From contig VAWH01000072.1 of NCBI GenBank assembly GCA_005888315.1, forward strand, positions 1 through 64,000: 64,000 nucleotides of DNA. Reading direction: 5' to 3'. The notes below the pieces were generated by a model that saw only the letters and a list, made by a program, of their open reading frames with translations, ran no database searches and was not told the origin of the DNA. Numbering within the stretch: position 1 is the stretch's first letter; every line of letters begins with the position of its first letter. The translations under genes were made by a program, and so were the position numbers. This stretch comes from Actinomycetota bacterium (lineage in GTDB: Bacteria > Actinomycetota > Thermoleophilia > Gaiellales > Gaiellaceae). Shown one piece after another: positions 15,690 to 23,856 of this stretch.

Positions 15690-16711
15690 AGATCCGGGAG
15701 GCGACGGCGCAGGATCGCGACCGCCTGCGGGAGCTCTACACCGAGTTCGTGAACGAGATTCCGCCGCTGCCGGGGATCCCGATCGACATCGATCACGAGC
15801 TTGGCGAGCTCGACGACTACCTCGGCAGCGAGAACATCGCGCTCGTGGCCGACGACGATGGCGGCCGGGTCGTCGGGTTTGCGCTGGCGAAGCTGGACCA
15901 TCCGGGCATCGGCAAGCTCAGTGATCTTTACGTCGCGCCCGAGGCCCGCCGCCAAGGCGCGGCGCGCGAGCTGATCCGTGCGGCGGCGATGCGTCTGCGC
16001 GACGCAGGGGGCGCGAAGGTCTTGACGCTCGGTGTGCAGGTGACGAACGAGGACGCTCGCAGTGCCTACGAGCGACTCGGCTTCCGGACCGAGGCGCTGC
16101 GCCTGTACGCGCCGATCGAACAGCTCCTGCAGCGGTCGGAGCGGGCGCCGCGGGGTCCGAGCTTCGGTTCCGCCCACGTGCAAAGCGATGATGAGAGCGC
16201 CGTCGAGCAGGCGGTGCGGAAGTACGTGCCGCGGTTCGGGCGGTCGGGCGGCAGCATCGTCACGGGCCCGCGCAACGGCTGGACTGCGGTGTACGACGAG
16301 CTCTGCGATCGCGAGCCGGGCGCGTTGCGCAGGCTCGGCAGCGAGCTCTCGAATGCGACCGGCGCCGTGACGGTCACAATCGGGCTCGAGGAGGGAGCGG
16401 TCGTCCGCTACATCGTCTTCGAGCGAGGCTCGGTCGTCGACGAGTACCTCTCCGTACCCGAGTACTACAAGCCGCTGCCTCCCGGCGACGCGATCGCGCT
16501 CGGCGCGAACCCGACGGTGGTCGCGCGGTTGACCGGGGCCGATCCAGGGGAGTTCCGCCGCGTGGCGCGAACCGCGGGCAACCCGGAGGAGCTCGGCTCC
16601 CCCCAGGAGCTGCTGGAGCAGGTCGCGGGCCTGATGGGCCTGAGCGGCGCCGGTCACGGCCACGAGGGCGCCGCCTCGGAGCCGGGCGCTCGCGAGATCG
16701 CGCATCGCTAG
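15686..16711 (+). CDS. Two-domain GNAT N-acetyltransferase, 341 aa
   Basis: Residues 1-150 are a GNAT domain: KLSDLYVAPEARRQGAARE is the acetyl-CoA motif A (consensus R/QxxGxG/A) and NEDARSAYERLGFRTEAL is motif B. Residues about 160-340 form a second domain of unknown type (AVEQAVRKYVPRFGRSGGSI, VVRYIVFERGSVVDEYLSVP) that may recognise the substrate. The last 40 residues are low complexity with His and Gly. ATG overlaps the glycosylase stop. The acetyl acceptor cannot be predicted. Confidence 0.8.
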   Translation: MKIREATAQDRDRLRELYTEFVNEIPPLPGIPIDIDHELGELDDYLGSENIALVADDDGGRVVGFALAKLDHPGIGKLSDLYVAPEARRQGAARELIRAAAMRLRDAGGAKVLTLGVQVTNEDARSAYERLGFRTEALRLYAPIEQLLQRSERAPRGPSFGSAHVQSDDESAVEQAVRKYVPRFGRSGGSIVTGPRNGWTAVYDELCDREPGALRRLGSELSNATGAVTVTIGLEEGAVVRYIVFERGSVVDEYLSVPEYYKPLPPGDAIALGANPTVVARLTGADPGEFRRVARTAGNPEELGSPQELLEQVAGLMGLSGAGHGHEGAASEPGAREIAHR

Positions 16712-16724
16712 TGGGCGCGTCCAC

Positions 16725-16737
16725 TAGGCTCGGGCGC
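16725..16737 (+). promoter_or_regulatory. -10 box for leaderless GST mRNA
   Basis: TAGGCT (16725-16730) is 7 nt before the ATG at 16738 and selects it over the in-frame GTG at 16711. Confidence 0.5.
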
Positions 16738-17307
16738 ATGATCCTCTACGACGCAGCCCGCTGCCCGTACTGCGCCAGGGTGCGCATCGTGCTTGCCGAG
16801 AAGGGCCTCGGCTATGAGACGGTCGAGATCGACCTGTCCGATCGTCCCGCCTGGCTGTACGCGAAGAACCCGAGCGGCAGGGTGCCGGTGCTCGAGGAGG
16901 ACGGCGGCTTCGTCCTTCCGGAGTCGCCCGTGATCATGGAGTACCTCGACGAGCGGTTCCCGGAGCCGCCGCTCTGGCCGGCCGACCCGGCCGAGCGCGC
17001 GTTCGGCCGGCTCTGGCTCGACCGGTTCGCGGTCCGTCTCGGTGACGACTACTACGCGCTCCGCCGCGACGAGCCGTCGCAGCTCGACGAGCGGCTCCGC
17101 GACCTCGACGCGGCTCTGGAGGCGCACCCGTTCCTGGGCGGCCGTGAATACGGGCTCGCCGACATCGCCTACGTCCCGTGGATCCTGCGCGCACGCGCGA
17201 ACCTCGCGGTCGACCTGGAGCCGTACCAGGCGCTCTCGGCCTGGCTCGAGCGGCTGAGCGAGCGTCCCGCTATCGCAGCCGAGCTCGAAGTCCTCGCGAT
17301 CCGGTGA
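16738..17307 (+). CDS. Glutathione S-transferase-like protein, 189 aa
   Basis: The N-terminal thioredoxin-like domain begins MILYDAARCPYCARVRIVLA with a CPYC motif, followed by the cis-Pro region GRVPVLEEDG and the ES motif of glutathione binding in LPESPVIMEYLDERF. The helical C-terminal domain holds the N-capping segment YGLADIAYVPWILR. Actinobacteria mostly use mycothiol, so another thiol partner is possible. A role as the missing maleylacetoacetate isomerase is conceivable because it is only 7 kb from hmgA, but the zeta-class SSCSxRVR motif is absent. Confidence 0.8.
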   Translation: MILYDAARCPYCARVRIVLAEKGLGYETVEIDLSDRPAWLYAKNPSGRVPVLEEDGGFVLPESPVIMEYLDERFPEPPLWPADPAERAFGRLWLDRFAVRLGDDYYALRRDEPSQLDERLRDLDAALEAHPFLGGREYGLADIAYVPWILRARANLAVDLEPYQALSAWLERLSERPAIAAELEVLAIR

Positions 17308-18092
17308 GCGAGCTGCCGCCCGTGGTCGACGCGGCCTGGCTTCGGGAGCGCCTCGGCGAAGCCGATCTCTTCCTCGGCGACGTCCGCGGCCCGAACGCGC
17401 ACGCGCGCGGGCACATCCCGGGGTCACGGCCGCTCGTGCTCGGCTCGCCGCCGCCGATGAGCGATTCCGAGGTGATCGAAGCGCTCGCCAGAGAGGTGGG
17501 CCTGCGACTGCGCCGGCACGGCGTCACCGGCGAGGAAAGGCTCGTCGTTTATGACCGCGGCGACGGCGTCGGCGCGATGCCGTCGGCCCAGCTCGCCGAG
17601 CTCGCGGGCCATCCGCGCGTGGCCGTGCTGCTCGGCGGCATCGCCGCCTGGCCGGACGAGCTCGCAACGGGCCAGGTCGAGCTCGAGCCGGTCAAGGCTC
17701 AGCTCGAGCCCCGGCTCGACGCGCTGCCGACCCGAGCGGAGCTCGAAGGCAGGCTCGGCGAGGAGGACCTGATGCTGCTCGACGTCCGCACCGAGGAGGA
17801 GTTCCACGGCCAGGGCGGCTATCCGTGTGATCCCCGCCAAGGCCACATCCCCGGAGCTCGGCGGATCGAGGAGGAGGCGCTGTTCGACGGCCCCGGCCTA
17901 CCCAAGCCCGCGGAGGAGATCCGCGCGGCGGTCGGCGCGCCCGAGGGAGCGGCAGTGATCGCGTACTGCCACTCGGGCTCCCGCTCGGCGCGCGCGACGC
18001 TGGCTCTGCGCGCGGCGGGATACAGCGCGCGCAACTACCCCGGCTCGTGGCACGAGTGGTCGCGCCACCCGGAGCTGCCACTCGAGCGCTGA
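17304..18092 (+). CDS. Tandem-rhodanese sulfurtransferase, 262 aa
   Basis: Two rhodanese domains are present, as in thiosulfate and 3-mercaptopyruvate sulfurtransferases. The first (about 1-125) has ARGHIPGSRPL but no active Cys; the second (about 140-260) has LLDVRTEEEF, the CDPRQGHIPGA loop and the active-site loop YCHSGSRSARATLAL with the persulfide-forming Cys. The loop CHSGSRS differs from the CGSGVTA and CGTGVTA types, so the sulfur donor is unclear. The GTG start overlaps the GST stop, coupling the two thiol-chemistry proteins. Confidence 0.88.
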   Translation: MSELPPVVDAAWLRERLGEADLFLGDVRGPNAHARGHIPGSRPLVLGSPPPMSDSEVIEALAREVGLRLRRHGVTGEERLVVYDRGDGVGAMPSAQLAELAGHPRVAVLLGGIAAWPDELATGQVELEPVKAQLEPRLDALPTRAELEGRLGEEDLMLLDVRTEEEFHGQGGYPCDPRQGHIPGARRIEEEALFDGPGLPKPAEEIRAAVGAPEGAAVIAYCHSGSRSARATLALRAAGYSARNYPGSWHEWSRHPELPLER

Positions 18093-18096
18093 CCGC

Positions 18097-18125
18097 AGGG
18101 ACAGTCCCTTGGAGGGACTGTCCCT
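18097..18125. terminator. Bidirectional hairpin with 13-bp perfect arms
   Basis: AGGGACAGTCCCT (18097-18109) and its exact complement AGGGACTGTCCCT (18113-18125) flank the loop TGG between two convergent genes. There is no T-run on either side. The GGACTGTCCC core recurs at 32323-32332, so it may also be a REP-type repeat. Confidence 0.65.
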
Positions 18126-18144
18126 GAAAACGCTTCGAACTGAG

Positions 18145-19203
18145 CTAACGTCGCCGCCGCGCCGGCGAGACCTTGATCACCTTGCTGATCGTGTTGCTCA
18201 CGATCGCCAAGGTGCAGGGCGCCAGCGGGAGTGCGCAGGCGGCTCCGGTCGGAGGCCGCTCCACGAGGAGATAGGTCACCTTCTTCGGCAGCCTCCGGTT
18301 GAAGACGTACTTGCCCTTCCGCGTCTTCGTCTTCGCGACGGCCTTGAAGCCGATCCCGTTCCTTCCCTTCACGCCCGCGAAGAGGACCAGTTGGACGCCG
18401 CTCGGCGCACTGCCGGCAACGTTGAGCCGGCCGGCGATCCGGTAATAGCCGCGGCGCGCCTTGATCCGCTTGAGCGAGATGTTGTATGGCATCGGCACGA
18501 CGCCTTGGGCCTCGCGAGTACCTGCCGCGTTCGGGACGCCTGTGCCCGGCGTGTACGGCGTGAACACGGAGCGCCAGAGCCGGGTGCCTGCGCTCGGCGG
18601 GTTCGTGAAGACGCCCGAGACGGTGGTGATCGCCGCGTCGAGGAACTTCGTCCCGTTCGGCGACCGGCGCGGGTTGCCGGCGGCAAGGGTCGGATCGCGG
18701 AAGCAGACGGTCAGCTTCACCGCGCTGAATGCGGCGTCGGGGCCGGTCGTGTGGTCGACGTAGACCGGAATCGGGTTTGCCGGCTGCCCCGCCACCGCGG
18801 CGTTCAGCGTCCAAACGGCCTCGTGCGCGACCCCAGGCGTGCAGGGATTGGAGGCCGCTGGATAGTTCGCCGGATTGTCCGCCTTCACGGGCCCTTTCAG
18901 CGTAAAGGTGTTCGTGCTGAGATCGAGGATCTTCACGTCCGCGGTGACCTGTCCGATCGTCGTCCCAGGCGCCTGGGTCAGCGTCGCCGTGTAACCCGGC
19001 GGGGCGTACATGACGATCTGCGCGGTGGGGTCGTCGGCTGTCTGCTGGCCGACCACGATCGTTACCGGCTTGCTGCCGCCGGGCACGTATGTCTGCTGGA
19101 AAATTGCCATCGCAGGCTGGTACGAAGCGGCCGCCATCGCCGTGAAGGCGAGCGCGAGCGCAGCGGCGCAGCCGCAAACTGTCAACTGAACGGATCTCCT
19201 CAT
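18145..19203 (-). CDS. Secreted protein of unknown function, 352 aa
   Basis: A signal peptide (MRRSVQLTVCGCAAALALAF, cleavage probably after TAMAAA) is followed by about 220 residues rich in Thr, Pro and Val with scattered Cys (NPCTPG, KLTVCFRDP) and a C-terminal basic domain of about 100 residues (ARRGYYRIAGRLN, KGKYVFNRRLPKKVTYLLVE). The latter looks like a beta-sandwich seen at the end of many secreted actinobacterial proteins. I do not recognise the whole. AGGAAGG 3-9 nt before the ATG is a good Shine-Dalgarno sequence, so this gene is leadered. It converges on the sulfurtransferase gene. Confidence 0.6.
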   Translation of the reverse strand: MRRSVQLTVCGCAAALALAFTAMAAASYQPAMAIFQQTYVPGGSKPVTIVVGQQTADDPTAQIVMYAPPGYTATLTQAPGTTIGQVTADVKILDLSTNTFTLKGPVKADNPANYPAASNPCTPGVAHEAVWTLNAAVAGQPANPIPVYVDHTTGPDAAFSAVKLTVCFRDPTLAAGNPRRSPNGTKFLDAAITTVSGVFTNPPSAGTRLWRSVFTPYTPGTGVPNAAGTREAQGVVPMPYNISLKRIKARRGYYRIAGRLNVAGSAPSGVQLVLFAGVKGRNGIGFKAVAKTKTRKGKYVFNRRLPKKVTYLLVERPPTGAACALPLAPCTLAIVSNTISKVIKVSPARRRR

Positions 19204-19301
19204 GGCCCCTTCCTTCTGATTTCGCCAGCGTGTTCTGGTCAGACGCGGATTTCGCGGGACAGTTGTAGCGCGAAAAAGGGTGCGCGTGTATCCCGCCCTT
19301 C

Positions 19302-19313
19302 TACAATCGCGCG
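19302..19313 (+). promoter_or_regulatory. -10 box for leaderless murI mRNA
   Basis: TACAAT (19302-19307), close to the sigma70 consensus, is exactly 6 nt before the murI ATG. Confidence 0.65.
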
Positions 19314-20132
19314 ATGGACGGGCGGGCGATCGGCGTCTTCGACTCGGGCACGGGCGGACTCACGGTCCTGCATGAGTGCCTGGTGACGATGCCGCACGAG
19401 GACTTCGTCTACCTCGGCGACCACGCGCGCCTGCCCTACGGGCCGCGGCCGCTCGACGAGGTTCGCGGATTTGCCCTCGAGATCGGCCGCTACCTCGAGC
19501 GACAGGACGTCAAGCTCGTGCTCGTCGCCTGCAACACGGCCACCTCGGCCGCCTTACCGCAGCTGCAGGAGGAGCTCTCGCTGCCGGTTGTCGGCGTCAT
19601 CCAGCCCGAGGCGCACGCAGCCGTCCAGGCGAGCCGCAACCGCAAGATCGGCCTGCTCGCGACCGAGGCGACGGTCGAGGCGGGACGCTACGGCGAGTTC
19701 GTCGCCGCGCTCGACGCGGGCGCGGACTTCACCGCCTTGGCTTGCCCGCGGCTCGTGCCGCTGATCGAGGGCGATGATCCCTTCGGCGCCGAGCTGACGG
19801 CCGCGGTGCGGGAGTGCGCCCAGCCGCTCAAGGACGCTGGAGTGGACACGGTCATCCTCGGCTGCACGCATTACCCACTGGTCCGCGCGGTTTTCCAGCG
19901 GGTTTTCGGCCGCGGCGTCACGCTGGTCTTCTCGGCCGAGGAGACGGCGCGCGAGGTGGCGGAGACGCTCGCGCGCAAGGGGATCGAGAACGAGGAAGAG
20001 CGTGAAGGGTCGTACCGGTTCCTCACCACCGGCGACCCGGACGTCTTCCGCACGCTCGGGCAGCGGTTCCTGCAGCTGCCGATTGCCGAAGTCGAGCACG
20101 TCGAGCTCGCGAAGCTGAAGCGGGCGGCATGA
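19314..20132 (+). CDS. murI: Glutamate racemase
   Basis: MurI makes D-glutamate for peptidoglycan without a cofactor, using two cysteines. Both are seen: Cys73 in VACNTATS and Cys184 in LGCTHYPLV, along with the N-terminal [13 protein letters not shown] (Asp10, Ser11) and PYGPRP. Length 272 aa is normal. The stop overlaps the rph ATG. The murI-rph-rdgB order is common in Gram-positive bacteria. Confidence 0.95.
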   Translation: MDGRAIGVFDSGTGGLTVLHECLVTMPHEDFVYLGDHARLPYGPRPLDEVRGFALEIGRYLERQDVKLVLVACNTATSAALPQLQEELSLPVVGVIQPEAHAAVQASRNRKIGLLATEATVEAGRYGEFVAALDAGADFTALACPRLVPLIEGDDPFGAELTAAVRECAQPLKDAGVDTVILGCTHYPLVRAVFQRVFGRGVTLVFSAEETAREVAETLARKGIENEEEREGSYRFLTTGDPDVFRTLGQRFLQLPIAEVEHVELAKLKRAA

Positions 20133-20845
20133 CTCGTTCAGACGGCCGGCGTCCCGACGAGGTGCGCCCGCTGCGCCTGGAGCCGAACTGGCTCGAGCAG
20201 CCGCACGGCTCGGTGCTCTACGCGCAGGGGAAGACGACGGTGCTCTGCACGGCCTCGATCGAGGACGGCGTGCCGCGCTGGCTGCTCGGCAAAGGGCGAG
20301 GCTGGATGACGGCCGAGTATTCGCTCCTGCCCGCCTCGACGGGCGAGCGCACGCAGCGCGAGGCCTCGCGGGGCAAACAGGGCGGCCGTACAGTCGAGAT
20401 CCAGCGCCTGATCGGACGCGCGGTGCGCGCGGTCACCGACTTCGAGGCGCTCGGCGAGCGGACACTCTGGCTCGACTGCGACGTGCTGCAGGCCGACGGC
20501 GGCACGCGCTGCGCGGCGATCTGCGGCGCCTACGTCGCGGCGCGGCTCGCGCTCGACCGGTTCGGTCTTTCGAAGACCCTGCGCGAGTCGGTCGCAGCCG
20601 TCTCGGTGGGCGTAGTCGAGGGCGAGGCGCTGCTCGATCTCGACTACGCCGAGGACTCGACCGCCGAGGTGGACATGAATGTCGTGATGACCGGCGGCGG
20701 GCGGTTGGTCGAGGTGCAGGCGACCGCGGAGCAGGAGCCGTTCTCGCGCGAGCAACTGGACGAGTTGCTCGAGCTCGCGGCGCTCGGGATCGAGCGGATC
20801 GCCGCTGCTCAGGAGGAGGCTGTCGGTGCTGCCGCTCGCCTCTAG
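20129..20845 (+). CDS. rph: Ribonuclease PH
   Basis: RNase PH is a phosphorolytic 3'-5' exoribonuclease that trims tRNA 3' ends. The family signature [16 protein letters not shown] starts the protein; [38 protein letters not shown], the phosphate-binding [16 protein letters not shown] and the C-terminal [20 protein letters not shown] follow in order. Length 238 aa matches the family. ATGA overlap with murI; it overlaps the following mgtC-like gene by 20 bp. Confidence 0.96.
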   Translation: MTRSDGRRPDEVRPLRLEPNWLEQPHGSVLYAQGKTTVLCTASIEDGVPRWLLGKGRGWMTAEYSLLPASTGERTQREASRGKQGGRTVEIQRLIGRAVRAVTDFEALGERTLWLDCDVLQADGGTRCAAICGAYVAARLALDRFGLSKTLRESVAAVSVGVVEGEALLDLDYAEDSTAEVDMNVVMTGGGRLVEVQATAEQEPFSREQLDELLELAALGIERIAAAQEEAVGAAARL

Positions 20846-21527
20846 TCTCCCGACGCTCGGCTGGCCTGAGGTACTCGGGCGGGTCGCGCTCGCGGCCGCG
20901 CTGGGAGCCGTGCTCGGCCTGGAGCGAGAGCTTCGCGACCGCGAGGCCGGCCTGCGGACGCACCTGCTCGTCTCGGTCGGGTCGGCCCTGTTCACGATCG
21001 TCTCGGCATACGGCTTCCGCGAGTTCCTCACCTCGGGCGCGAGCGTGGTGCGCGCCGACCCCACGCGGATCGCTGCCCAAATCGTGACCGGGATCGGCTT
21101 CCTCGGCGCCGGAGCGATCATCCGCCAGGGCCTTGCCGTTCGCGGCCTGACGACCGCAGCGACCCTCTGGGTGGTCGCGGCGATCGGCCTCGCGTCGGGG
21201 GCGGGCGACTACTCGGCCGCGGTGATCACGACCGGGGTAGCGCTGGTCGCACTGTGGCCGCTGCGCATGTTCGCCTACCGCGTCGTCCACCGTTTCCGCG
21301 GCGAGAGCGGTTTGCTGCTCGTGCAACTGCCCGCCGGTGAGAGTCCGGCCGAGGTGATCGACGCGGTCGAGGCCGATGCCCGCGTCGAGACGATCGAGAT
21401 CCGGCAAGAGGGCGACCGCCGCACGCTCGAGTTGACGCTCGAACTGGCCCGGCCGGAGCTGACGCAGAAGCTCGTTTCGAAGCTCGCCGATGTCGAGCAC
21501 GTGCTCGAGGTGCGTTGGGCCGACTAA
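20826..21527 (+). CDS. MgtC/SapB-family membrane protein, 233 aa
   Basis: The N-terminal half (about 10-140) has four to five TM helices with the family motifs [40 protein letters not shown] and [19 protein letters not shown]. The C-terminal about 80 residues are a soluble ACT-like domain. MgtC proteins inhibit or modulate the F-ATPase and are linked to low magnesium in Salmonella and Mycobacterium; that role is only a family analogy. GTG start inside rph; the TTG of rdgB lies inside this gene, so the cluster is translationally coupled. Confidence 0.88.
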   Translation: MLPLASSLPTLGWPEVLGRVALAAALGAVLGLERELRDREAGLRTHLLVSVGSALFTIVSAYGFREFLTSGASVVRADPTRIAAQIVTGIGFLGAGAIIRQGLAVRGLTTAATLWVVAAIGLASGAGDYSAAVITTGVALVALWPLRMFAYRVVHRFRGESGLLLVQLPAGESPAEVIDAVEADARVETIEIRQEGDRRTLELTLELARPELTQKLVSKLADVEHVLEVRWAD

Positions 21528-22099
21528 GAGTCAGGCTCGCCTCCCGGAACGAGAACAAGCTGCGCGAGCTGGAGCGCCTGCTCGGGGACTGGCAGCTCGG
21601 CCTCCTCGATGCGGAGAACTATCCGCCCGAGACAGGCGCCACCTACTACGAGAATGCGCTCAGCAAGGCGCGGCACGGGGCGAAGCTCGTCGACGAGGGC
21701 GCCTGGGTGCTCGGCGAGGACTCCGGGCTCGAGGTGGACGGCCTCGGCGGCGGCCCGGGGGTCCGTTCGGCGCGCTTCGGCGGCGGCGAGCCGGTCGAGC
21801 GCCTGCTCGCGGAGCTCCGCGACGTCGAGGACGAGGGCCGAAGGGCCCGCTACGTCTGCGAGCTGGTCGCCATCTCGCCGAGGGGGGAGCTACGCGGTAC
21901 AGGGGTCCTCGAGGGCCGGATCGCCGACGAGCCGCGCGGCGACGAAGGGTTCGGCTACGACCCGATCTTCATTCCCGCCGGCGAGGAACGAACGGTCGCG
22001 GAGCTCGGCAACGAGTGGAAGGCCGAGAACTCCCACCGCGCCCGCGCCGCGCGGGATCTGCTGCGAGCCATGTCCCGCCGCGGCTGGTCCGGGGTCTGA
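21515..22099 (+). CDS. rdgB: dITP/XTP pyrophosphatase (HAM1 family)
   Basis: RdgB hydrolyses deaminated purine nucleoside triphosphates to keep them out of DNA and RNA. The family opening SRNENKLRELERLL, the acidic ETGATYYENALSKARHGAKL, GEDSGLEVDGLGGGPGVRSA and the C-terminal FGYDPIFIPAGEERTVAELG are all present. Length 194 aa is usual. TTG start overlaps the end of the mgtC-like gene by 13 bp. The stop sits in the loop of a terminator hairpin. Confidence 0.95.
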   Translation: MGRLRVRLASRNENKLRELERLLGDWQLGLLDAENYPPETGATYYENALSKARHGAKLVDEGAWVLGEDSGLEVDGLGGGPGVRSARFGGGEPVERLLAELRDVEDEGRRARYVCELVAISPRGELRGTGVLEGRIADEPRGDEGFGYDPIFIPAGEERTVAELGNEWKAENSHRARAARDLLRAMSRRGWSGV

Positions 22100-22109
22100 T
22101 CCCGGACCA
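22085..22109. terminator. Hairpin between convergent rdgB and yihY-like genes
   Basis: TGGTCCGGG (22085-22093) and CCCGGACCA (22101-22109) are perfect 9-bp arms around a 7-nt loop that holds the rdgB stop codon. It can serve both strands. Confidence 0.6.
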
Positions 22110-22110
22110 A

Positions 22111-22923
22111 TCAGGCGAGGCCGGCTGTTTCCGGCAGCGCCGCCTCGCGGCGGGCCGCCCGGCAGGAGTTGATCTCGGCGCCGAAGACGATCGCGTTCGC
22201 CATCACGTACAGCCAGACGAGCAGGAGCGCCGGGCCGCCGAAAGCCCGCAGCGCGATCGAGATGCTCGACAGCCGCACGTAGATTGGCAGCACCTGGAAC
22301 GAGGCCTCGAGCAGCACCGCCGCGATCGCTGCGCCGGGAAGCACGTCGACGAGATGGAGGTTCGCGTTCGTGAGCAGGTAGTAGACCGCGACGAGGAAAC
22401 CGAAGACAGCGGCCAGGGAGAGCAGGAGCGAGAGCGTGTAGGCGACGACCCCATTGCCCACAATTCCCGGCGCGTAGCGCTTGAGGACGTCGAAGCCGAC
22501 GGAGCCGGCGAGCAGCCCCACGAAGAGCGTCACGAGCAGTGCCAGCAGCATCAACACCGCGAGCGCCTTGCCGCGCAGGAAGGGCCTGTTCGGACGCCCG
22601 TAGACGATGTTGAAAGCCGACTCGAGCACGCTGAAGAACGAGAGCGAGGTCCAGAGGAGGGCGACGCCGCCGATGATTCCGAGCGTCGCGGCGTTGTTCT
22701 GCACCGACCGCACCGCCTTGACGATCGCCGAGACCGAGGTGCCGGGAAAGACCTTCTTCAGCTCGGTCACCAGATAGCTGGACTCGTCGGCCCGTCCGGA
22801 CAGTCCGAGCAAGGAGAGCGCGAGAAACGTCAGCGGCACGAACGAGAGCAACGCGAAATACGCGATCATCGCCGCGAGGTGGGGCCCGCGGTCACGGAAG
22901 AACTTGGCCAGCGGGCGATACAC
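22111..22923 (-). CDS. YihY/BrkB-family inner-membrane protein, 270 aa
   Basis: Six TM segments follow the family start PLAKFFRDRGPHLAAMIAYFALLSFVPLTF (first part). Characteristic pieces are ALLWTSLSFFSVLESAFNIV and FGGPALLLVWLYVMANAIVF near the C-terminus. YihY was once annotated as RNase BN, which is now known to be wrong; some members act as envelope or osmolyte-associated proteins. GTG start. Its promoter must lie in or next to the 110-bp tandem repeats upstream. Confidence 0.88.
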   Translation of the reverse strand: MYRPLAKFFRDRGPHLAAMIAYFALLSFVPLTFLALSLLGLSGRADESSYLVTELKKVFPGTSVSAIVKAVRSVQNNAATLGIIGGVALLWTSLSFFSVLESAFNIVYGRPNRPFLRGKALAVLMLLALLVTLFVGLLAGSVGFDVLKRYAPGIVGNGVVAYTLSLLLSLAAVFGFLVAVYYLLTNANLHLVDVLPGAAIAAVLLEASFQVLPIYVRLSSISIALRAFGGPALLLVWLYVMANAIVFGAEINSCRAARREAALPETAGLA

Positions 22924-22950
22924 GACCCGGGGAGTATCGCCGGGTTTAGC

Positions 22951-22982
22951 GGCCGCGCCGCCCAGGTCGGCGCGGCCTTTTT
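22951..22982 (+). terminator. Intrinsic terminator in repeat copy 1
   Basis: GGCCGCGCCG (22951-22960) pairs perfectly with CGGCGCGGCC (22968-22977) around a 7-nt loop and is followed by TTTTT (22978-22982). It works on the plus strand only. Confidence 0.85.
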
Positions 22983-23060
22983 GGTCGGCATCGCAAGCGA
23001 CGCCTCGGCCGATGCCGAATCGAAGTCCGATCCGAAGCGTCTCCCTCAGCCGGGTTTAGC

Positions 23061-23092
23061 GGCCGCGCCGCGCAGGTCGGCGCGGCCTTTTT
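23061..23092 (+). terminator. Intrinsic terminator in repeat copy 2
   Basis: Same 10-bp stem and T-run as copy 1, 110 bp downstream; the loop differs by one base (CGCAGGT rather than CCCAGGT). Confidence 0.85.
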
Positions 23093-23170
23093 GGTCGGCA
23101 TCGCAAGCGACGCCTCGGCCGATGCCGAATCGAAGTCCGATCCGAAGCGTCTCCCTCAGCCGGGTTTAGC

Positions 23171-23202
23171 GGCCGCGCCGCCCAGGTCGGCGCGGCCTTT
23201 TT
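23171..23202 (+). terminator. Intrinsic terminator in repeat copy 3
   Basis: Identical to copy 1. It ends 30 bp before the -10 box of the next plus-strand gene, so it would insulate that promoter from upstream plus-strand reads. Confidence 0.85.
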
Positions 23203-23231
23203 GGTCGGCATCGCAAGCGACGCCTCCGTGT

Positions 23232-23243
23232 TAGCGTGAGCCC
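23232..23243 (+). promoter_or_regulatory. -10 box for leaderless roadblock-protein mRNA
   Basis: TAGCGT (23232-23237) is 6 nt before the ATG at 23244, just beyond the last repeat. Confidence 0.5.
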
Positions 23244-23666
23244 ATGGACGCTGCCGCCGCCCTCGAGCGCCTGCAGGAGATCTCGTCGCAGGTCCGGGCC
23301 GCCGTCATCTTCGAGCGCGGCGGCAAGGTCGCGGGCGCCACCCTGGCGGACGACCAGCGCGCGAAGCAGGTCGCAGAGGAGGCCGAGGCGCTGCTGGCCG
23401 ACGCGGAGCAGCGACGCGACCGCGCCGACGACGACGAGTTCGCGCAGCTCGAGGTCGCGCTGCAGGCCGGGAGCGTCTTCATCGTCCGAGACGGCGACCG
23501 TCTGATCGCGGCGACGACGCCGCCCGAGCCCACGGTCGGCCTTGTCTTCTACGACCTGAAGAGCTGTCTGCGCGAGCTGGCGGCCCCGGCGGCGCCCAAG
23601 AAGCGCTCCCCCGCCAAGCGCAAGCCCGCGGCCGGCCGCAAGGAGAAGACCGATGCGAAGTCGTAA
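23244..23666 (+). CDS. Roadblock/LC7-like domain protein with basic tail, 140 aa
   Basis: Residues 1-110 look like a roadblock/LC7 fold: helix LERLQEISSQVRAAVIFERG, helix AKQVAEEAEALLADAEQRRD and the strand-turn-strand VFIVRDGDRLIAATTPPEPT ending in LVFYDLKSCLREL. Bacterial members regulate small GTPases such as MglA, but none is adjacent. The last 25 residues are Lys/Pro/Ala-rich (KKRSPAKRKPAAGRK), like a nucleic-acid or membrane-contact tail. The next small membrane protein gene overlaps its end by 14 bp. Confidence 0.65.
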   Translation: MDAAAALERLQEISSQVRAAVIFERGGKVAGATLADDQRAKQVAEEAEALLADAEQRRDRADDDEFAQLEVALQAGSVFIVRDGDRLIAATTPPEPTVGLVFYDLKSCLRELAAPAAPKKRSPAKRKPAAGRKEKTDAKS

Positions 23667-23856
23667 CCTCCTGACCGGGATGATGCTCGGGGCGGGTTCG
23701 GTCGCCGGCACGTTGCTCTTTCGCCGCCGTCTGGCCCGCCGGCGCGAGCGCGTCGACGTCTATTTCGGAGACGGGTCGATGATCTCGCTCGCGAAGCCCG
23801 ACGAGGCGGAGCCGCTGCTGCGGCGCGCCCGGCAGATCCTCGAGCTTGCAGGCTGA
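23653..23856 (+). CDS. Small membrane-associated protein, 67 aa
   Basis: One hydrophobic segment (LLTGMMLGAGSVAGTLLF, residues 6-23) is followed by a very basic patch RRRLARRRER and a short soluble tail (VYFGDGSMISLAKPDEAEPL). No named family is recognised. The ATG lies within the end of the roadblock gene and the stop lies 11 bp inside pyrE, so it belongs to a tight three-gene unit. Confidence 0.6.
   Translation: MRSRNLLTGMMLGAGSVAGTLLFRRRLARRRERVDVYFGDGSMISLAKPDEAEPLLRRARQILELAG

Larger units (their letters stand above)
22941..23226. repeat. 110-bp tandem repeat, 2.6 copies
   Basis: Copies at 22941-23050, 23051-23160 and 23161-23226 (partial) are essentially identical; one C/G difference is visible at 23062/23072-type position in the terminator loop. 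The period is not a multiple of three and no coding frame persists, so it is non-coding. Each full copy holds an intrinsic terminator and, 3 nt after its T-run, a second inverted repeat (TCGGCATCG 22985-22993 with CGATGCCGA 23010-23018). It fills the gap between divergent yihY and the roadblock gene. Confidence 0.95.

Noticed and set aside
22941-23226. CRISPR array
   Set aside because: The repeats are 110 bp, directly adjacent, with no unique spacers and no cas genes nearby; each unit carries a terminator.
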